A stretch of 64,000 nucleotides of DNA from DATJHM01 sp963777355 (GCA_963777355.1 CAVZQK010000080.1:372001-436000); one strand, 5' to 3'. Shown: positions 44,056 through 54,664, counted from the stretch's first letter. The notes: generated by a model from the sequence alone, not told the origin. Made by a program: numbers and translations.

Positions 44056-45416
44056 AGTGGCTTCCTCCTGCGTACTTCGTGTACCCATTAACTCTAAAAC
44101 AAATTCTCCCATCACAGCGCCACGTCCTCCCAGCACCTTGAGTGGAGCCCAGCAAAGGGACGACTCATCCCAAATCGCCGCCGCAACGCCAGTTTTGGGC
44201 ATTACAGGTATATCTTCCATGAACCCATTTGCATGGAAGAGTAATACTTTATTAGTATCCGTGCCGAAGCCACTATCCGAGCGTGTAACATCATTTGCCA
44301 CAAGCAGATCAAGCTGCTTCTCGGGAAGTTTGCTTTGTGCATGCGTCACAAGTTGTTCGGTCTCCGCAGCGAAGCCGACGCGAATCAAGCGGCGTTTTCG
44401 CTGAGAGAAGCATCTGATCGTCCAGGCCAATGTCTGTGCAAGTTCTCCGAGGATATCAGGATTACGAACCATGCGCACGGATAACTCGCCCTCATCACTA
44501 TCTTCCCCTTCGCGGCCCCTCTCACTTCCACTTAAATTGCTCATATGCTTCTTGATTTTTTGTGAGGCAGGGTTAGCGGGACGAAAATCGGCCACCGCTG
44601 CACTCATAATCAACACATCAGTATTAGTAATCGAGCTATAAACAGCATCGCGCATCTGGAGCGCGGTTTCCACAGATTGTATTTCGACGCCATAAGGGAC
44701 AGGAAGACGCACCGGTCCTGTAATCAGCACGACCTGTGCGCCGCGATCTCTGGCTTCAGCGGCCAGAGCGAAGCCCATCTTCCCAGATGAGCGATTCCCG
44801 ACATAGCGTACAGGATCAAGTGGTTCATGTGTACCACCTGCGGTAACAACTACACGGCGGCCAGCGAGATCGCCCTGGCGTCCCAGAGTCAAGCTAATGG
44901 CACCTAGTAGAGTAGCAGTATCAGGTAATCGTCCTGGACCGATAGCGCCAGAGGCCAGCCGGCCTACTTCTGGTTCCACGATAGAAGCGCCCCGCTCACG
45001 CAAGAGAGCAAGATTAGCCTGAGTAGCCGGATGAGTATACATATTCCGGTACATAGCAGGTGCTAGCAAAAGAGGTGCCCTGGTTGCGAGAGCAACGGCA
45101 GTGAGCATATTATCTGCCATACCATGTGCAAGCTTAGCAATAGTTTGAGCTGTTGCAGGGACGATGGCGAGAAGCTCAGCTTCTTCAGCCAGAGCTATGT
45201 GATATTCTGCGGCCTTCCCGATGGTTCCCACAGTTCAGTATAGACCGGGCGATGGCTCATCGTGGAGAAAGTGAGCGGTTGAATAAAATCTTCCGCGTGC
45301 TCTGTCATAATGACATCCACAAGTGCACCAGCCTGTTGTAACTGACTCACAAGCTCAATAGCCTTATAGGAGGCGATCCCCCCACAGATGCCGACGATAA
45401 TGCGTCTAGTCTCTAA
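43648..45416 (-). CDS. coaBC: CoaBC (phosphopantothenoylcysteine decarboxylase/synthase), frameshifted and fused to a coiled-coil tail
   Basis: Makes 4'-phosphopantetheine for coenzyme A in two steps. The N-terminal decarboxylase (RRIIVGICGGIASYKAIELV, then the ALATRAPLLLAPAMYRNMY Cys-less lid region) is in one frame from 45416, and the rest from about 45231 in another. Adding one G in the run at 45217-45219 joins them. The synthase domain starts GRRVVVTAGGTHEPLDPVRYVGNRSSGKMG and has NDVTRSDSGFGTDTNKVLLF. No ATG, GTG or TTG start is visible after the upstream stop at 45417; the start codon is unresolved. After the synthase, about 135 extra residues follow without a stop (see the next entry). 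Confidence 0.85.
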
Positions 45417-45560
45417 CTATTGCTGAACAAATCGTTCCCTTTTGCCTGAATATCTCTCATGAGAACACTGCTACAATAGCATATCGAGAAGAGGATAGGC
45501 AAGGTTCATGCCAAGAAGTACCATGTTGCCTTTTCATCCATTCTCCATTTTAAGAAACCG

Positions 45561-45616
45561 AAAAAAAGAGATTTTTTGTTGATATTAGAGAATACAGACA
45601 AAAAATCTCTTTTTTT
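45561..45616. terminator. Bidirectional intrinsic terminator
   Basis: AAAAAAGAGATTTTTTGT pairs with ACAAAAAATCTCTTTTTT across about 18 nt. It starts directly after the stop of the FHA-ABC gene on the minus strand, and A/T runs flank it on both sides. Confidence 0.85.
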
Positions 45617-45618
45617 GC

Positions 45619-48600
45619 CTAAGAGCGAACATCCTTCTTTTTCAAGAAGTAGGCAGTTGCCAGGCCGAGAAGCACGATCATAGCGATCAGAATGAGCCAG
45701 ACAAGCAGCAGATGCAAAGTAGCATTGACATAATTCGGGTGGACAGCACTAAAAAGGACTCCTTGAAACGAGAACGTATCGCCTCCAAGTTTATCGCCAT
45801 GCAAGCCCACCGTGGAACCCATGCCAGCCATCGCCCAGCGAGCAGCGAAGAAGGTGCCTAGAAATTGCATAAGCGTATTATTCAGAGGGAAGATAATGCC
45901 AGAGAAAATGACCTGGGGAATAAGAATAATCGGAATAAGGCTCGTAGCGCGGTCATTATTAGGGGCCAGCGCAGAGACAGTGAGACCGATCATCAGGCCA
46001 GCGAGAGAGGTCAGGGCAAGAGTAATATACGTCTCGACAGCCGGGTCCATCAGAATACCTTGCAGATTTTCGCCAGTGCCCCGGTGAATAGGTGCCTTAG
46101 CAAAGACAGCGACCACCAGAATCAGGCTTTGAGCCAGGCAGAGAGTGCCCAGGACAGCAATTTTCGAGAACATATAGGGAGCGATACCGAGATTAACGGC
46201 CCGTTCGCGGCTATAAATGGGAGCTTCTTTAACAATTTCGCGTGCGCCATTAATGCAGCCAAACATCACAGCAGCGAAACCCATAATAAAGAGAATCTTT
46301 TGTGCATCGCCACCAGCGCCAGGAATCACGGCGTCCTGCAAGATTTTATCGGGTGACTTCCCTTGTTGGGCTGCGAACTGAGAACCTTGAGGGCCATTAA
46401 GCAGATTATCGACACGCTGGCAGTTGCGAGTGCGTATATCTTGCGCTGTGGCGGGAGGAACCGTTGGATTGGCACCGAGTGGGCAATTAGCGATACTGGT
46501 CGGGTCGAACGTCCCAGTTCCGGCCAGGAAGTAGAGAATAACAGCAATGACAGGAGCCTGGAGGAAGTAGAATCGCCAGATTACCCCGATCATTTTTCAA
46601 CAGTTCAAGATAGCGCATTGCGAGCAGGTGGAACTGCTTCCAGGGATTACCGCGTTTGGGGGGAGTCACCTGAGCCGTCTGCTGGGGTGTATTAACCTTG
46701 CCCGCAGGACCCTGCTGTAATGGTTGAACGATATAGCGCTGGAAGTCGGGAGACTGTTTAAAGCGAGCCTCAGCCTCAGCCGGAATATTCATATTTTCTT
46801 CTGTTGGTTCCAGAGCGCTATAGATCTCAGCAAAGTCAGTCTTGCCAAAGAAAGCTTTTGCATCATTGGGGGGACCAAAGTAAGCCATATGGCCACCCTG
46901 TGCCAGGAAGCAGACGTAGTCGCAGGCATTAATATTATTTGTAGCATGAGTAACCAGGACAATCGTATGACCTTTATCTGCCAGTTTACGGAGCAGGAGC
47001 ATCATCTTGCGATCAAGGCCCGGATCAAGGCCAGAAGTGGGTTCATCCAGAAAGAAGACGCTTGGATTTGCCAGGAGTTCGAGGGCAATAGAGACACGTT
47101 TCCGCTGGCCGCCAGAGAGTTTACTCACCAGAAGTTTCCGGCGGAACTTCATTTCCACATCATCCAGGACATCTTCAATGCGCTGTTTAATCTGAGTCTC
47201 TGTAAAGTCGCTTGGGAGGCGGAGTTTAGCGGCATAGTAGAGCGCGCGTTCAACGGTCAGATCGCGGTGAATAATATCATCCTGAGGGACATAGCCAAGT
47301 TGAGTACTAAAGGCAGCGAGATGATGATAATAGTCCTGTCCGTTATAGAGCACAACCCCTTGTTGAGCGGGACGCAGGCCATTCAGGGCATCCATAAGCG
47401 TAGACTTGCCAGCGCCAGAGCCGCCAACGAGAGCGACAAACTTGCGTGGTGGAATCGCCAGAGAGATATCATCGAGCAGGATTACCTGCTTTATTGCCAG
47501 ATTTTTTCAAGTGCAAAGCATCTATACGGATACCATTGCTCTCATCTTGCTGTGTGAGCTGAGTCCCGGTATAAGTGAGTTTAAAGGGGCCAATACGAAC
47601 TTCGTCACCGGGTTGAAGGAGCTGATGAGAGATACGGTTGGCATTCACATAGACATGATTAGTGCTACCGAGGTCAGTAATGCGATAGCCGCGTTGGACC
47701 TGTTCTAGACGGGCATGATGGCCGGAGACCTGGGGATGATTGAGCACCACATTATTATCGGGTAAACGGCCCAGAGTAATGACAGGAGCGCCCAGAGGAA
47801 TAGGATGGATTTCGGGAATAATTTCTTGAGGGGCACCGGAGCCGTCGTTAAAAGCGAGAGAGACGAAAGTGCCATTTTCATCGCTAATACGAATGACATC
47901 GCCGCGTTTCAGAACCTCGCGAAACTGAGTCGTGCCAGAGATAGAAGTACCATTATAATCGATACCATTCAGCGTTCTGCCCCTTTTAGGGTGTGGATGA
48001 ATCAGAACAAGCTGATTCCCCTCACGGACAATCTGGGCATGGAAGCTAGAGACAGTAGGGCGATTAATAACGATAGTATTAGCCGGATCGCGTCCAATAT
48101 CAATGACAGATTGTGTAAGAGGATAGACCAGGCGTTCATGATCGGTATTCGAGCTGACTTCCAATTCAGGAACATTACTGCTCTTCTCACCACTGCCAGG
48201 TAAAACCGAGCGTTGCGTAGGTGGGTTATTATCGGACTCAGCGGAAGACCAGGCAGGCTGAGTAAAACCAAACGGTGCAGGTGGTGGTGCCACAGGCAAT
48301 GGAGATGGTGGTGGGATAACGACAACTGGTGGGACCGGAGTCTGGACAGATTTCTTGGAGATAAGAGCTGCATCGCCGTTGCCGCGTGGAGTAGCCTGGG
48401 GAGTTGCCGCATGTAGTTGAACGAGAAAAGTGGTCCCAGTGCCCAGGCCAACAGTATCGCGGTCACGAAGAGGGCTTTCCGGAATGTCGCGCTGATTAAG
48501 CGTCAAGCTATTTTGCGGACTAACCTTTTTTATAGTCCAAACCCCATTAGTATAATTAATCTGAGCGTGATGTCGTGAAACAGATGGATCAGAAACGACA

Positions 48601-48725
48601 ATATCATTCCCAGGTTCCCGGCCAATACTAGTAACAGGTTTAGAGATTGGATAACTATTCCCTGCAAGAGGGCCGGTCAGAAAGCGAATTGAACCAGAGA
48701 TGGGGGGTCCGTGTACTGCGTCCAT
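45619..48725 (-). CDS. Triple-FHA ABC transporter, ABCG/Rv1747-like, two frameshifts in this sequence
   Basis: One gene of about 1034 codons split over three frames. Residues about 10-105, 200-300 and 310-400 are FHA domains (IGREPGNDIVVSDPSVSRHHAQ; IGRDPANTIVINRPTVSSFHAQ; LGRLPDNNVVLNHPQVSGHHAR). An ABC ATPase follows with Walker A GGSGAGKST, signature KLSGGQRKRVSIALELL and Walker B VFFLDEPTSGLDPG. The C-terminal ABC2 membrane part has six helices ending FLKKKDVRS. Removing one A at 47501-47506 and one base at about 46560-46567 restores the frame. The arrangement matches M. tuberculosis Rv1747, a kinase-regulated exporter, with an extra FHA domain. ATG at 48725; ribosome site weak. Confidence 0.85.
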
Positions 48726-49007
48726 AAAGTTGGAATTGTGCCGTTTGCGCCTCAACACATAACGCTCTCGCAAAATCAACGTTCTAGCAGGTGAAAGCCT
48801 GACAGAGTAGTGAGCTTTTATGCGGAGATGAAACGGTTTCTCCTTTCTGTATAGTACCCTGCTGAGCAAATATGTGTACTCATGTGGAAGCATGACAAAT
48901 AGTAAGAGCATTTGTATAGGTATAAATTATACTGTAGTGCCTTTTGCCTTGCAAGCAGAGAGACGCTAGCTCAGTCCTGTGTTTATCATCACTAGATAGA
49001 GAACGCA

Positions 49008-50156
49008 TCAGGAAGACGATTGTAGTTGATGAATTTTGATATTCCCGGTGCTGACATCGACCACAAGAACTACCGAGGTAGATGGAGTAGCGGACGGAGT
49101 AAGGGGACCGCGATAGCTTGCCGAGCCATCGCTATTCGGTTTAATCGTGATAGGGAAATCGCTACTAATGCTTCCCACATTCGTATTTGCATCGAGTGTC
49201 GTATTCGTATTGCTGGGTAGAGTTACGTCAAGCGTACCTTGTTCACTACGGATAAAGTAATGAGCACTGGCATTAGTGTTACCTGGGAGAAGCAAAAGAC
49301 CATTAAAGGTCACATTCCCCTCGCCAGTATCGATCTGAGAAGTATCGGCCAGAGCAGCATGGCTCACCGAGACATTGCCGGTGCCGCCAGTGATATTCAA
49401 GATGCCACTCAGTCCATCAACCGCAATATTGCCGACGGGAGCCTCAATATTGACAGCAAGTTGTGGGCCATCGCTTTGGATGCTGGTTGATGGTAGAACG
49501 AGAGAGAGATTGACGGCATCATTGTTTGCGCGAACCAGGTTGCCGGTGGCAGGAAAAGTAACATTCACTGTCAAAAAAGAATTAGAGCCAGTCTGAGCTG
49601 TTGGAGTAAGAGGTGATTTTGAGCAACTGAGATTCGTAATAGTTTGTGTGGGAGCAATCTGTATGGTAAGACTCTGAAAGGCCTGGTCAGCGGCAGACTG
49701 GCTATTGGCTTGAACTGTTTTATCTACTGTAAGCATTGGAGCGGGGATCGTAGAATCGACCTTAACAGAGACATTGCCAACTTTATCACAGACCTGGAGT
49801 TGAGTGAGAGAGTTGAGAGCAGGTAATGTTTGCTTCTCCTGCCTGGTGAACGTCCTGGAATTATTGATAATAGGAAGAGTTGGGATACTGCCCCCCTGGG
49901 TACTATGGATAGTAAAAAGAACGACAGCAGCAGCGCCTAGAACAGTAAGAAGGACGCCGAGTCCACAGCCCATAAGCAATACAGGCCATGTGCGACGTTT
50001 TTTAGGTGGGCGGCGAGGGAGAGGACGTTTGCGACGAGGTTTTTCATATGCGGGTTCATAGTCATAATCATCATAGTCGAAGTCGTCATAAGCGTCTCTC
50101 TGTGATTGTTCCCTATACCCGCGCCGTCGTGGAGGTTGTTTTCTGTCACTATCCAT
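49008..50156 (-). CDS. Membrane-anchored DUF4097-like beta-repeat protein
   Basis: A 382-residue protein. Residues 1-55 are very acidic/Tyr-rich then basic (DAYDDFDYDDYDYEPAYEKP, then RRKRPLPRRPPKKRR), one membrane helix follows (VLLMGCGLGVLLTVLGAAAVVLFTI), and the outside part is a beta-helix-like region with repeated GNV/GNI units (VGNIAVDGLSGILNITGGTGNVSVSH; GEGNVTFNGL), as in DUF4097/adhesin-like proteins. It ends STGNIKIHQLQSS. Possible cell-surface or stress-sensing role. ATG at 50156 with AGGGAG upstream. Confidence 0.75.
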   Translation of the reverse strand: MDSDRKQPPRRRGYREQSQRDAYDDFDYDDYDYEPAYEKPRRKRPLPRRPPKKRRTWPVLLMGCGLGVLLTVLGAAAVVLFTIHSTQGGSIPTLPIINNSRTFTRQEKQTLPALNSLTQLQVCDKVGNVSVKVDSTIPAPMLTVDKTVQANSQSAADQAFQSLTIQIAPTQTITNLSCSKSPLTPTAQTGSNSFLTVNVTFPATGNLVRANNDAVNLSLVLPSTSIQSDGPQLAVNIEAPVGNIAVDGLSGILNITGGTGNVSVSHAALADTSQIDTGEGNVTFNGLLLLPGNTNASAHYFIRSEQGTLDVTLPSNTNTTLDANTNVGSISSDFPITIKPNSDGSASYRGPLTPSATPSTSVVLVVDVSTGNIKIHQLQSSS

Positions 50157-50338
50157 AAATAGCCACTCCCTCGATTTTCCTGCAAAATGAGTTATGCTTG
50201 CATCTTCGTATTTATACGTATGAGATAGGCAAGTTGTTAAGAATCTCACTTGCTAACCACCACAAGAGATACTATACCACGTTGTTTATTGCGGCTGCTA
50301 TTTTGAGAGAGAAGAGGAGAAAGTTGAGATAGGGAACC

Positions 50339-50367
50339 TTTTCAACTCAACTGTGGCACGTTATAAT
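50339..50367 (+). promoter_or_regulatory. Promoter of the MBL-M50-HD-scpA series
   Basis: A perfect TATAAT (50362-50367) lies 17 bp after TTTTCA (50339-50344), 63 bp before the first gene. Confidence 0.6.
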
Positions 50368-50430
50368 AGAGGCGACTCTCTCATTTTTTCAGGATCAGGC
50401 AACGCAGGGGTTGCGTAGGAGCAAGGTGAT

Positions 50431-51387
50431 ATGTCTGATAGGCAAAATTTTTTGGTACGTTTCTGGGGGGTGCGTGGTAGCTATCCTACTCCTGGACCGC
50501 AGACCCTTCGTCATGGTGGAAACACAGCCTGTGTCGAAGTGCAGGTTGGTGGGTTAAGGCTTATTTTTGATGCCGGCAGTGGAATCATAGGGCTTGGAAG
50601 CAAGATCCTGCAACAGGTAGAAGACGGGGGAAAGCTAGACATAACGCTTTTTATCACCCACGCTCATAGCGATCACCTGCTAGGTTTTCCTTTTTTTGCT
50701 CCTCTCTTTGATGAACGCACCCATCTCCATCTATTTGGGCCTCAACTAGCAGGGCAGAACATCGAGCAACTCGTAACCTCACTGATGTCTCCTCCGTATT
50801 TCCCAGTAGATTTACGAAAGTTGCCTTCTCATCGAACCTTTCATACCGTAGCTGATGAGCAGCGTATTCTCTGGCGCAAGGGGAGTAGTGTGCCGATATT
50901 ACAAGGGCGAAAGCGGCGTATGCAGGAGCGAGGAGAGAGTGGGAGTGATAGCATAGAAGTATGTGCGAAATTTACCAAGAGTCATCCGCTCAACGGTGCG
51001 GTAATCTACAAGATTGAGTATGCAGGTCACAGTGTCGTGTATGCTACTGATGTAGAGTGGGGGGAGGGATGTGATCCAGAGTTTTTGAACTTTGTCAAGG
51101 GAGCAGACCTGCTCATTCATGACGCGCAGTATACCACGAGTGATTATGAACAGGTAAAGCAAGGATTTGGTCATAGCACGGTCAAAATGGCAGTAGAAGC
51201 AGCGAAAGCAGGCGAGGTACAGCAATTGGTATTATTCCATCATGAGCCGACGTATGACGACAATCAGCTTGATGCAATGGAGACTGAGGCGCAGAGCCAG
51301 TTTCCGCGTGCGCGCTCTGCTTGTGAGGGTATGGAGATTGATATTTTAGCAGGACCGAAGGATGGAAGGACAAGTAATGAGCAGTGA
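50431..51387 (+). CDS. Metallo-beta-lactamase-fold hydrolase
   Basis: A 318-residue cytoplasmic protein with the MBL metal sites: THAHSDHLLGFPFF (HxHxDH), a downstream YATDVEWGEGCD and LLIHDAQYT, and a late LFHHEP. The N-terminus FWGVRGSYPTPGPQTLRHGGNTACVEV is typical of the phosphodiesterase/RNase Z-like branch that acts on cyclic nucleotides or phosphodiesters. The substrate is unknown. The M50 protease gene starts ten bases before its end, so the two are translationally coupled. Confidence 0.88.
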   Translation: MSDRQNFLVRFWGVRGSYPTPGPQTLRHGGNTACVEVQVGGLRLIFDAGSGIIGLGSKILQQVEDGGKLDITLFITHAHSDHLLGFPFFAPLFDERTHLHLFGPQLAGQNIEQLVTSLMSPPYFPVDLRKLPSHRTFHTVADEQRILWRKGSSVPILQGRKRRMQERGESGSDSIEVCAKFTKSHPLNGAVIYKIEYAGHSVVYATDVEWGEGCDPEFLNFVKGADLLIHDAQYTTSDYEQVKQGFGHSTVKMAVEAAKAGEVQQLVLFHHEPTYDDNQLDAMETEAQSQFPRARSACEGMEIDILAGPKDGRTSNEQ

Positions 51388-52126
51388 AATATGGATAAAC
51401 GTGCTCTTAGCACTCATGATAATCGTCTCATTTCTCATCTCTATAGTGCTTCACGAATGTGCGCATATAGTGATGGCTTACTGGCTAGGAGATCGCACGC
51501 CAATCGACGAAGGGAGATTCACATTTCGTCTATCAGAGCATATCGATCCGGTAGGTTTATTGATGTGTATCGTGCTTGCATTTCAGCCAATAACAGGAGC
51601 CCTTCCAGTAGGTTTAGGGTGGGGGAAACCAGTAAAGCCAGATCCCTGGAGAATGAGAACAGGACCGAACAGTGGACTCCTGATAGTTGCCCTGGCAGGT
51701 CCTATTTTCAGCCTATTGCTCGGATTGCTTGTAGGATTCCTGACCAACTTTACCGTACCGTATCTCACAACAAGCTCCTTCTTTACCGCGCACCTGTTAC
51801 AATTCCTCATTGTTTTTGCGTGTACAAACGTCGCGCTGGCCCTTTTCAATCTTATTCCCCTCTATCCGCTGGATGGGTATCAGATTGTCTATGCGTTATT
51901 GCCCAACCGTCAGGCGGGACAATTTGCAAAATCGGCGGCGTATGGTCAATTCATCATCCTGGGAATTTTCTTCTTTCTCCCTTTTCTCGCGCAACTCGCC
52001 CGTATCTCGAATCCGCTCTTTGAGCCAGCATATTATATCTGGTTAGGGGCGGCACACCTAGTTGGGTTGACAATTCCAGGACTGCTCGGTGGCTTTCCTC
52101 TAGTGTTTTCCCTCTATACCCTTTAG
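51377..52126 (+). CDS. Site-2-type (M50) intramembrane metalloprotease
   Basis: A 249-residue multi-pass membrane protein. The zinc site HECAHIVMAYWLGD (HExxH) lies in the first helices and the second ligand motif NLIPLYPLDGYQ in a later one. It would cut membrane-bound proteins, often anti-sigma factors or signal peptides. The ATG at 51377 has AAGGA upstream and overlaps the MBL stop. It is followed by HD and scpA genes in the same direction. Confidence 0.88.
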   Translation: MSSEIWINVLLALMIIVSFLISIVLHECAHIVMAYWLGDRTPIDEGRFTFRLSEHIDPVGLLMCIVLAFQPITGALPVGLGWGKPVKPDPWRMRTGPNSGLLIVALAGPIFSLLLGLLVGFLTNFTVPYLTTSSFFTAHLLQFLIVFACTNVALALFNLIPLYPLDGYQIVYALLPNRQAGQFAKSAAYGQFIILGIFFFLPFLAQLARISNPLFEPAYYIWLGAAHLVGLTIPGLLGGFPLVFSLYTL

Positions 52127-52143
52127 GGACAAGAGAAATTTTT

Positions 52144-52684
52144 ATGTTCATTCATAGCTGGTTGCAGAAAGTTTCTTATCGTTTGAGACAAGGTTGCCAG
52201 CAGCTTGGTTTTGTCTCTCCTTTAACAGAGGCTGATCTTATCGAGGTAGAGAGACTGCCTGCCGAATAGCGCGCTATCCCTGTTTCGGAGCATGTCGCTG
52301 GCGGACCAACAACACAGCCTGCGTGTTTACCGTGGTTTATTGGCGCATGGGTGTGAGGAAGAGGACCTGCTCATAGCGGCCTTACTACACGACGTAGGAA
52401 AGGCTCAAGGGCGTGTGCCCTTCTGGACGCGGCCTGTACTTGTTTTAGGGAAAGCGCTGGCACCAGGTGTACTGAGACGCAGTATTGTCGATGTAGAGAG
52501 ACTGGAAGCGGCGACGACTGCAAGGTGGCGGCGAGCAATAAGCTATACATGGTGGCACGCAGAGATAGGGTCACAGCTAGCGGCCTCCGTAGGTCTCTCT
52601 GAGCAAGTCGTATTGTATATACGGACGCATCACCAGGCGCATGGTCCGGCGGCGTTGCTTCACAAGATAGATGAGGAATCTTAA
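52144..52684 (+). CDS. HD-domain phosphohydrolase, frameshifted in this sequence
   Basis: The N-terminal part begins at ATG 52144 (FIHSWLQKVSYRLRQGCQQLGF) and stops near 52269; the rest runs in the next frame with RSMSLADQQHSLRVYRGLLAHG, the HD signature AALLHDVGKAQG, WHAEIGSQLA and THHQAHGPAALLHKIDEES. Removing one C at 52258-52262 restores a 179-residue protein (ERLLPNSALSLFRSMS). The enzyme probably hydrolyses phosphomonoesters or nucleotides. It overlaps or abuts scpA and shares its transcript. Confidence 0.8.
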
Positions 52685-52685
52685 G

Positions 52686-53528
52686 GTGCTATACGAGCAA
52701 GATCAGAGCAAGCGAGAAGCGGTCTTAACAGAGGAAGAGTGCTATATTGTGCATCTACCTATGTTTGAAGGGCCCCTTGATCTGCTCTTGCACCTGATCG
52801 AAAAGCGCCAGATGGAGATTACAACAGTCTCATTGTTGATAGTCACCGATCAATATCTTGCCTATCTAAAGCACTGGCAAGATGGACGCTTGCCATTAGC
52901 GAACATGGCCGCCTTTGTCTCAATTGCCGCTCGATTGCTCTATATCAAGTCACAGAGTCTGCTGCCTCAGCCGACGAAAGAAGAGACGAGAGAGGCAGAA
53001 GAGAGTGGTGTCGAGCTAGCAGAAGAGCTACAGCGTCATTTAGTGGAGTACAAGCTCGTAAAAGATATTGCCCAGGTTTTACGAAAGCGTGAAGAGGCAG
53101 GATTGCAGACGTACGGGCGCTCCAGTCTGCTAGCAGGGATTGAGGCACAACTAGCGTGGACGCCGCCAACATTAGTAAAAACAGAGACGCACCTGCTGGC
53201 GCGAGCCTTTCAGCGGCTGCTGGAGCTACAATCCAGGGATGAAGAGCAGGGAAACGGATTATTGCCGGTGGCCCGTGTACGTGTGAGCGAGCGTATAGCT
53301 GAAATAATCAGCCGTTTGCAGGAGAGGCCACAGATTTTGCTAGCAGAGGTTATAGAGCATGAGCATTCACGCCTGGTAATCATTGTAACTTTTCTAGCGG
53401 TCCTTGAGCTCTGGAAGTGGGAGAGAATTAGCGTCAGTCAGGAAGGTTTACTCGCGCCGATAGTGCTAGAGCAGGGGGAGCGTTGGGGTGATGAAGGGCA
53501 GGAAGAGCTGCAAGAAGAATTTCTCTAG
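52686..53528 (+). CDS. scpA: Segregation and condensation protein A
   Basis: The kleisin subunit of the bacterial SMC complex, which helps compact and separate chromosomes. The N-terminal signature FEGPLDLLLHLIEKRQMEIT is intact, a conserved LPLANMAAFVSIAARLLYIKSQSLLPQ helix follows, and the C-terminal winged helix has VIVTFLAVLELWKWERISVSQE. The GTG at 52686 with GAGGA upstream is preferred; an ATG at 52671 overlaps the HD gene. scpB, usually next, is absent: a terminator follows at once. Confidence 0.93.
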   Translation: MLYEQDQSKREAVLTEEECYIVHLPMFEGPLDLLLHLIEKRQMEITTVSLLIVTDQYLAYLKHWQDGRLPLANMAAFVSIAARLLYIKSQSLLPQPTKEETREAEESGVELAEELQRHLVEYKLVKDIAQVLRKREEAGLQTYGRSSLLAGIEAQLAWTPPTLVKTETHLLARAFQRLLELQSRDEEQGNGLLPVARVRVSERIAEIISRLQERPQILLAEVIEHEHSRLVIIVTFLAVLELWKWERISVSQEGLLAPIVLEQGERWGDEGQEELQEEFL

Positions 53529-53574
53529 CAAGCAAAAGAAGAGTTTCTGCGAGCAGAGGCTCTTCTTTTGCTTG
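53529..53574. terminator. Bidirectional terminator between scpA and the CAP-domain gene
   Basis: A perfect 15-bp stem (CAAGCAAAAGAAGAG with CTCTTCTTTTGCTTG) around a 16-nt loop begins at the scpA stop codon, so it ends the scpA transcript; the convergent gene ends 36 bp beyond it. Confidence 0.85.
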
Positions 53575-53609
53575 TGGTATCTTCTAGCTAATAAATAGAA
53601 ATCAATAAA

Positions 53610-54542
53610 TTAAAGAGAGATACGAAGTTGCACCAGGCTATAGTTTTGTGTGCCGTTGACAGCGAAAGCAAAAATCTTGTGAGGTTTATGAGCCATAGAG
53701 TGTGTATTCAATTTTAGTATCGAGCCCATCTGCGGCTGACTTTGTAGAGTATCAACGAACCAGGTAATGCGGACACCAGAGCTATTTGAGTGAATGTGGC
53801 TGGAGATGGGCAAAATGCCATTAGAGCTGGGACCGGCAGAGATCGTGATAGAAGGTGCGGTTGTGTTTGGTGTTACCCCTTTATAAGGATTCCAGGGTGC
53901 AGATGCCAGAAAATCTTGTGCCGACATACTGCCATAGATACCGCCATCAACCTCACCGATACCCACCATTGTCAGATTTTTATTAAGAATATTGTTCCTG
54001 TGGCTACAATTTTCGGCGACGTCATCGTACATATACTCATAGACTGCACCTGCACTCGCAACCGGATTACCAGCAATATTCTCAGCAGCAGCGCTATAAT
54101 GGCCAGCGATAGCGGAATTACTTTCAATGCGTTTCGCAAAAGAGCCGCTAATCGGGCTAGTATGCGAGAAAAAGTTGAGATCGCGCATCTGGCGGCTATA
54201 GTTTTGCGCCATAGTAGCCAGATTATTATCCCACCGCAAAGCTTTAAGTCCGCGTTCTGTGCGTTCCAGATTAATCAACACAAACTGCTGATGGGCGCTA
54301 TTCAGCTCATTAAAGTTTGCTGGCAGAGAGAGAGAAGGCAGATGTTCAACGGCATGAGCAGTATTCAGGGCGGCAATAGCATCGGCCAGTGTACCAGAAG
54401 AGAGATAGTCCGGGTTAGCAGGGATACTGGTACAGGCAATAGGAGGATGGACACTGTTTGCTGATGCAGTTGGATTGTGGATGAAGGCAGCGCTAATCAA
54501 TGTTATAAAAATGAGGGGCAGTATCAGCATAGTTTTTTTCAT
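53610..54542 (-). CDS. Secreted CAP (SCP/PR1)-domain protein
   Basis: A 310-residue exported protein. The signal peptide is MKKTMLILPLIFITLISAAF with a cut near ASA-NS. The CAP domain (about 85-220) has QQFVLINLERTERGLKALRWD, the metal-binding His pair in FFSHTSPISG and AAENIAG, and NCSHRNNILNKNLTMVGIGEV. The last 90 residues are a beta-rich tail. Bacterial CAP proteins are extracellular and often linked to spores or surfaces; the action is unknown. Confidence 0.88.
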   Translation of the reverse strand: MKKTMLILPLIFITLISAAFIHNPTASANSVHPPIACTSIPANPDYLSSGTLADAIAALNTAHAVEHLPSLSLPANFNELNSAHQQFVLINLERTERGLKALRWDNNLATMAQNYSRQMRDLNFFSHTSPISGSFAKRIESNSAIAGHYSAAAENIAGNPVASAGAVYEYMYDDVAENCSHRNNILNKNLTMVGIGEVDGGIYGSMSAQDFLASAPWNPYKGVTPNTTAPSITISAGPSSNGILPISSHIHSNSSGVRITWFVDTLQSQPQMGSILKLNTHSMAHKPHKIFAFAVNGTQNYSLVQLRISL

Positions 54543-54664
54543 TCTATAGTTCCTTTCAAGATAGTTCTATCGGGTTCAACTTGTGGAACTTTAGCGCAGA
54601 AGAGAGAAAATTTTTGCGTTATGAGAGCAGATAGGCAAGGGCTGTGAAAAAAGCGTGGATTAAA

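Noticed and set aside
46724..47557. 277-codon plus-strand ORF
   Set aside because: Antisense shadow of the ABC ATPase, with no known motif.
53790..54464. 224-codon plus-strand ORF
   Set aside because: Antisense shadow of the CAP-domain gene.
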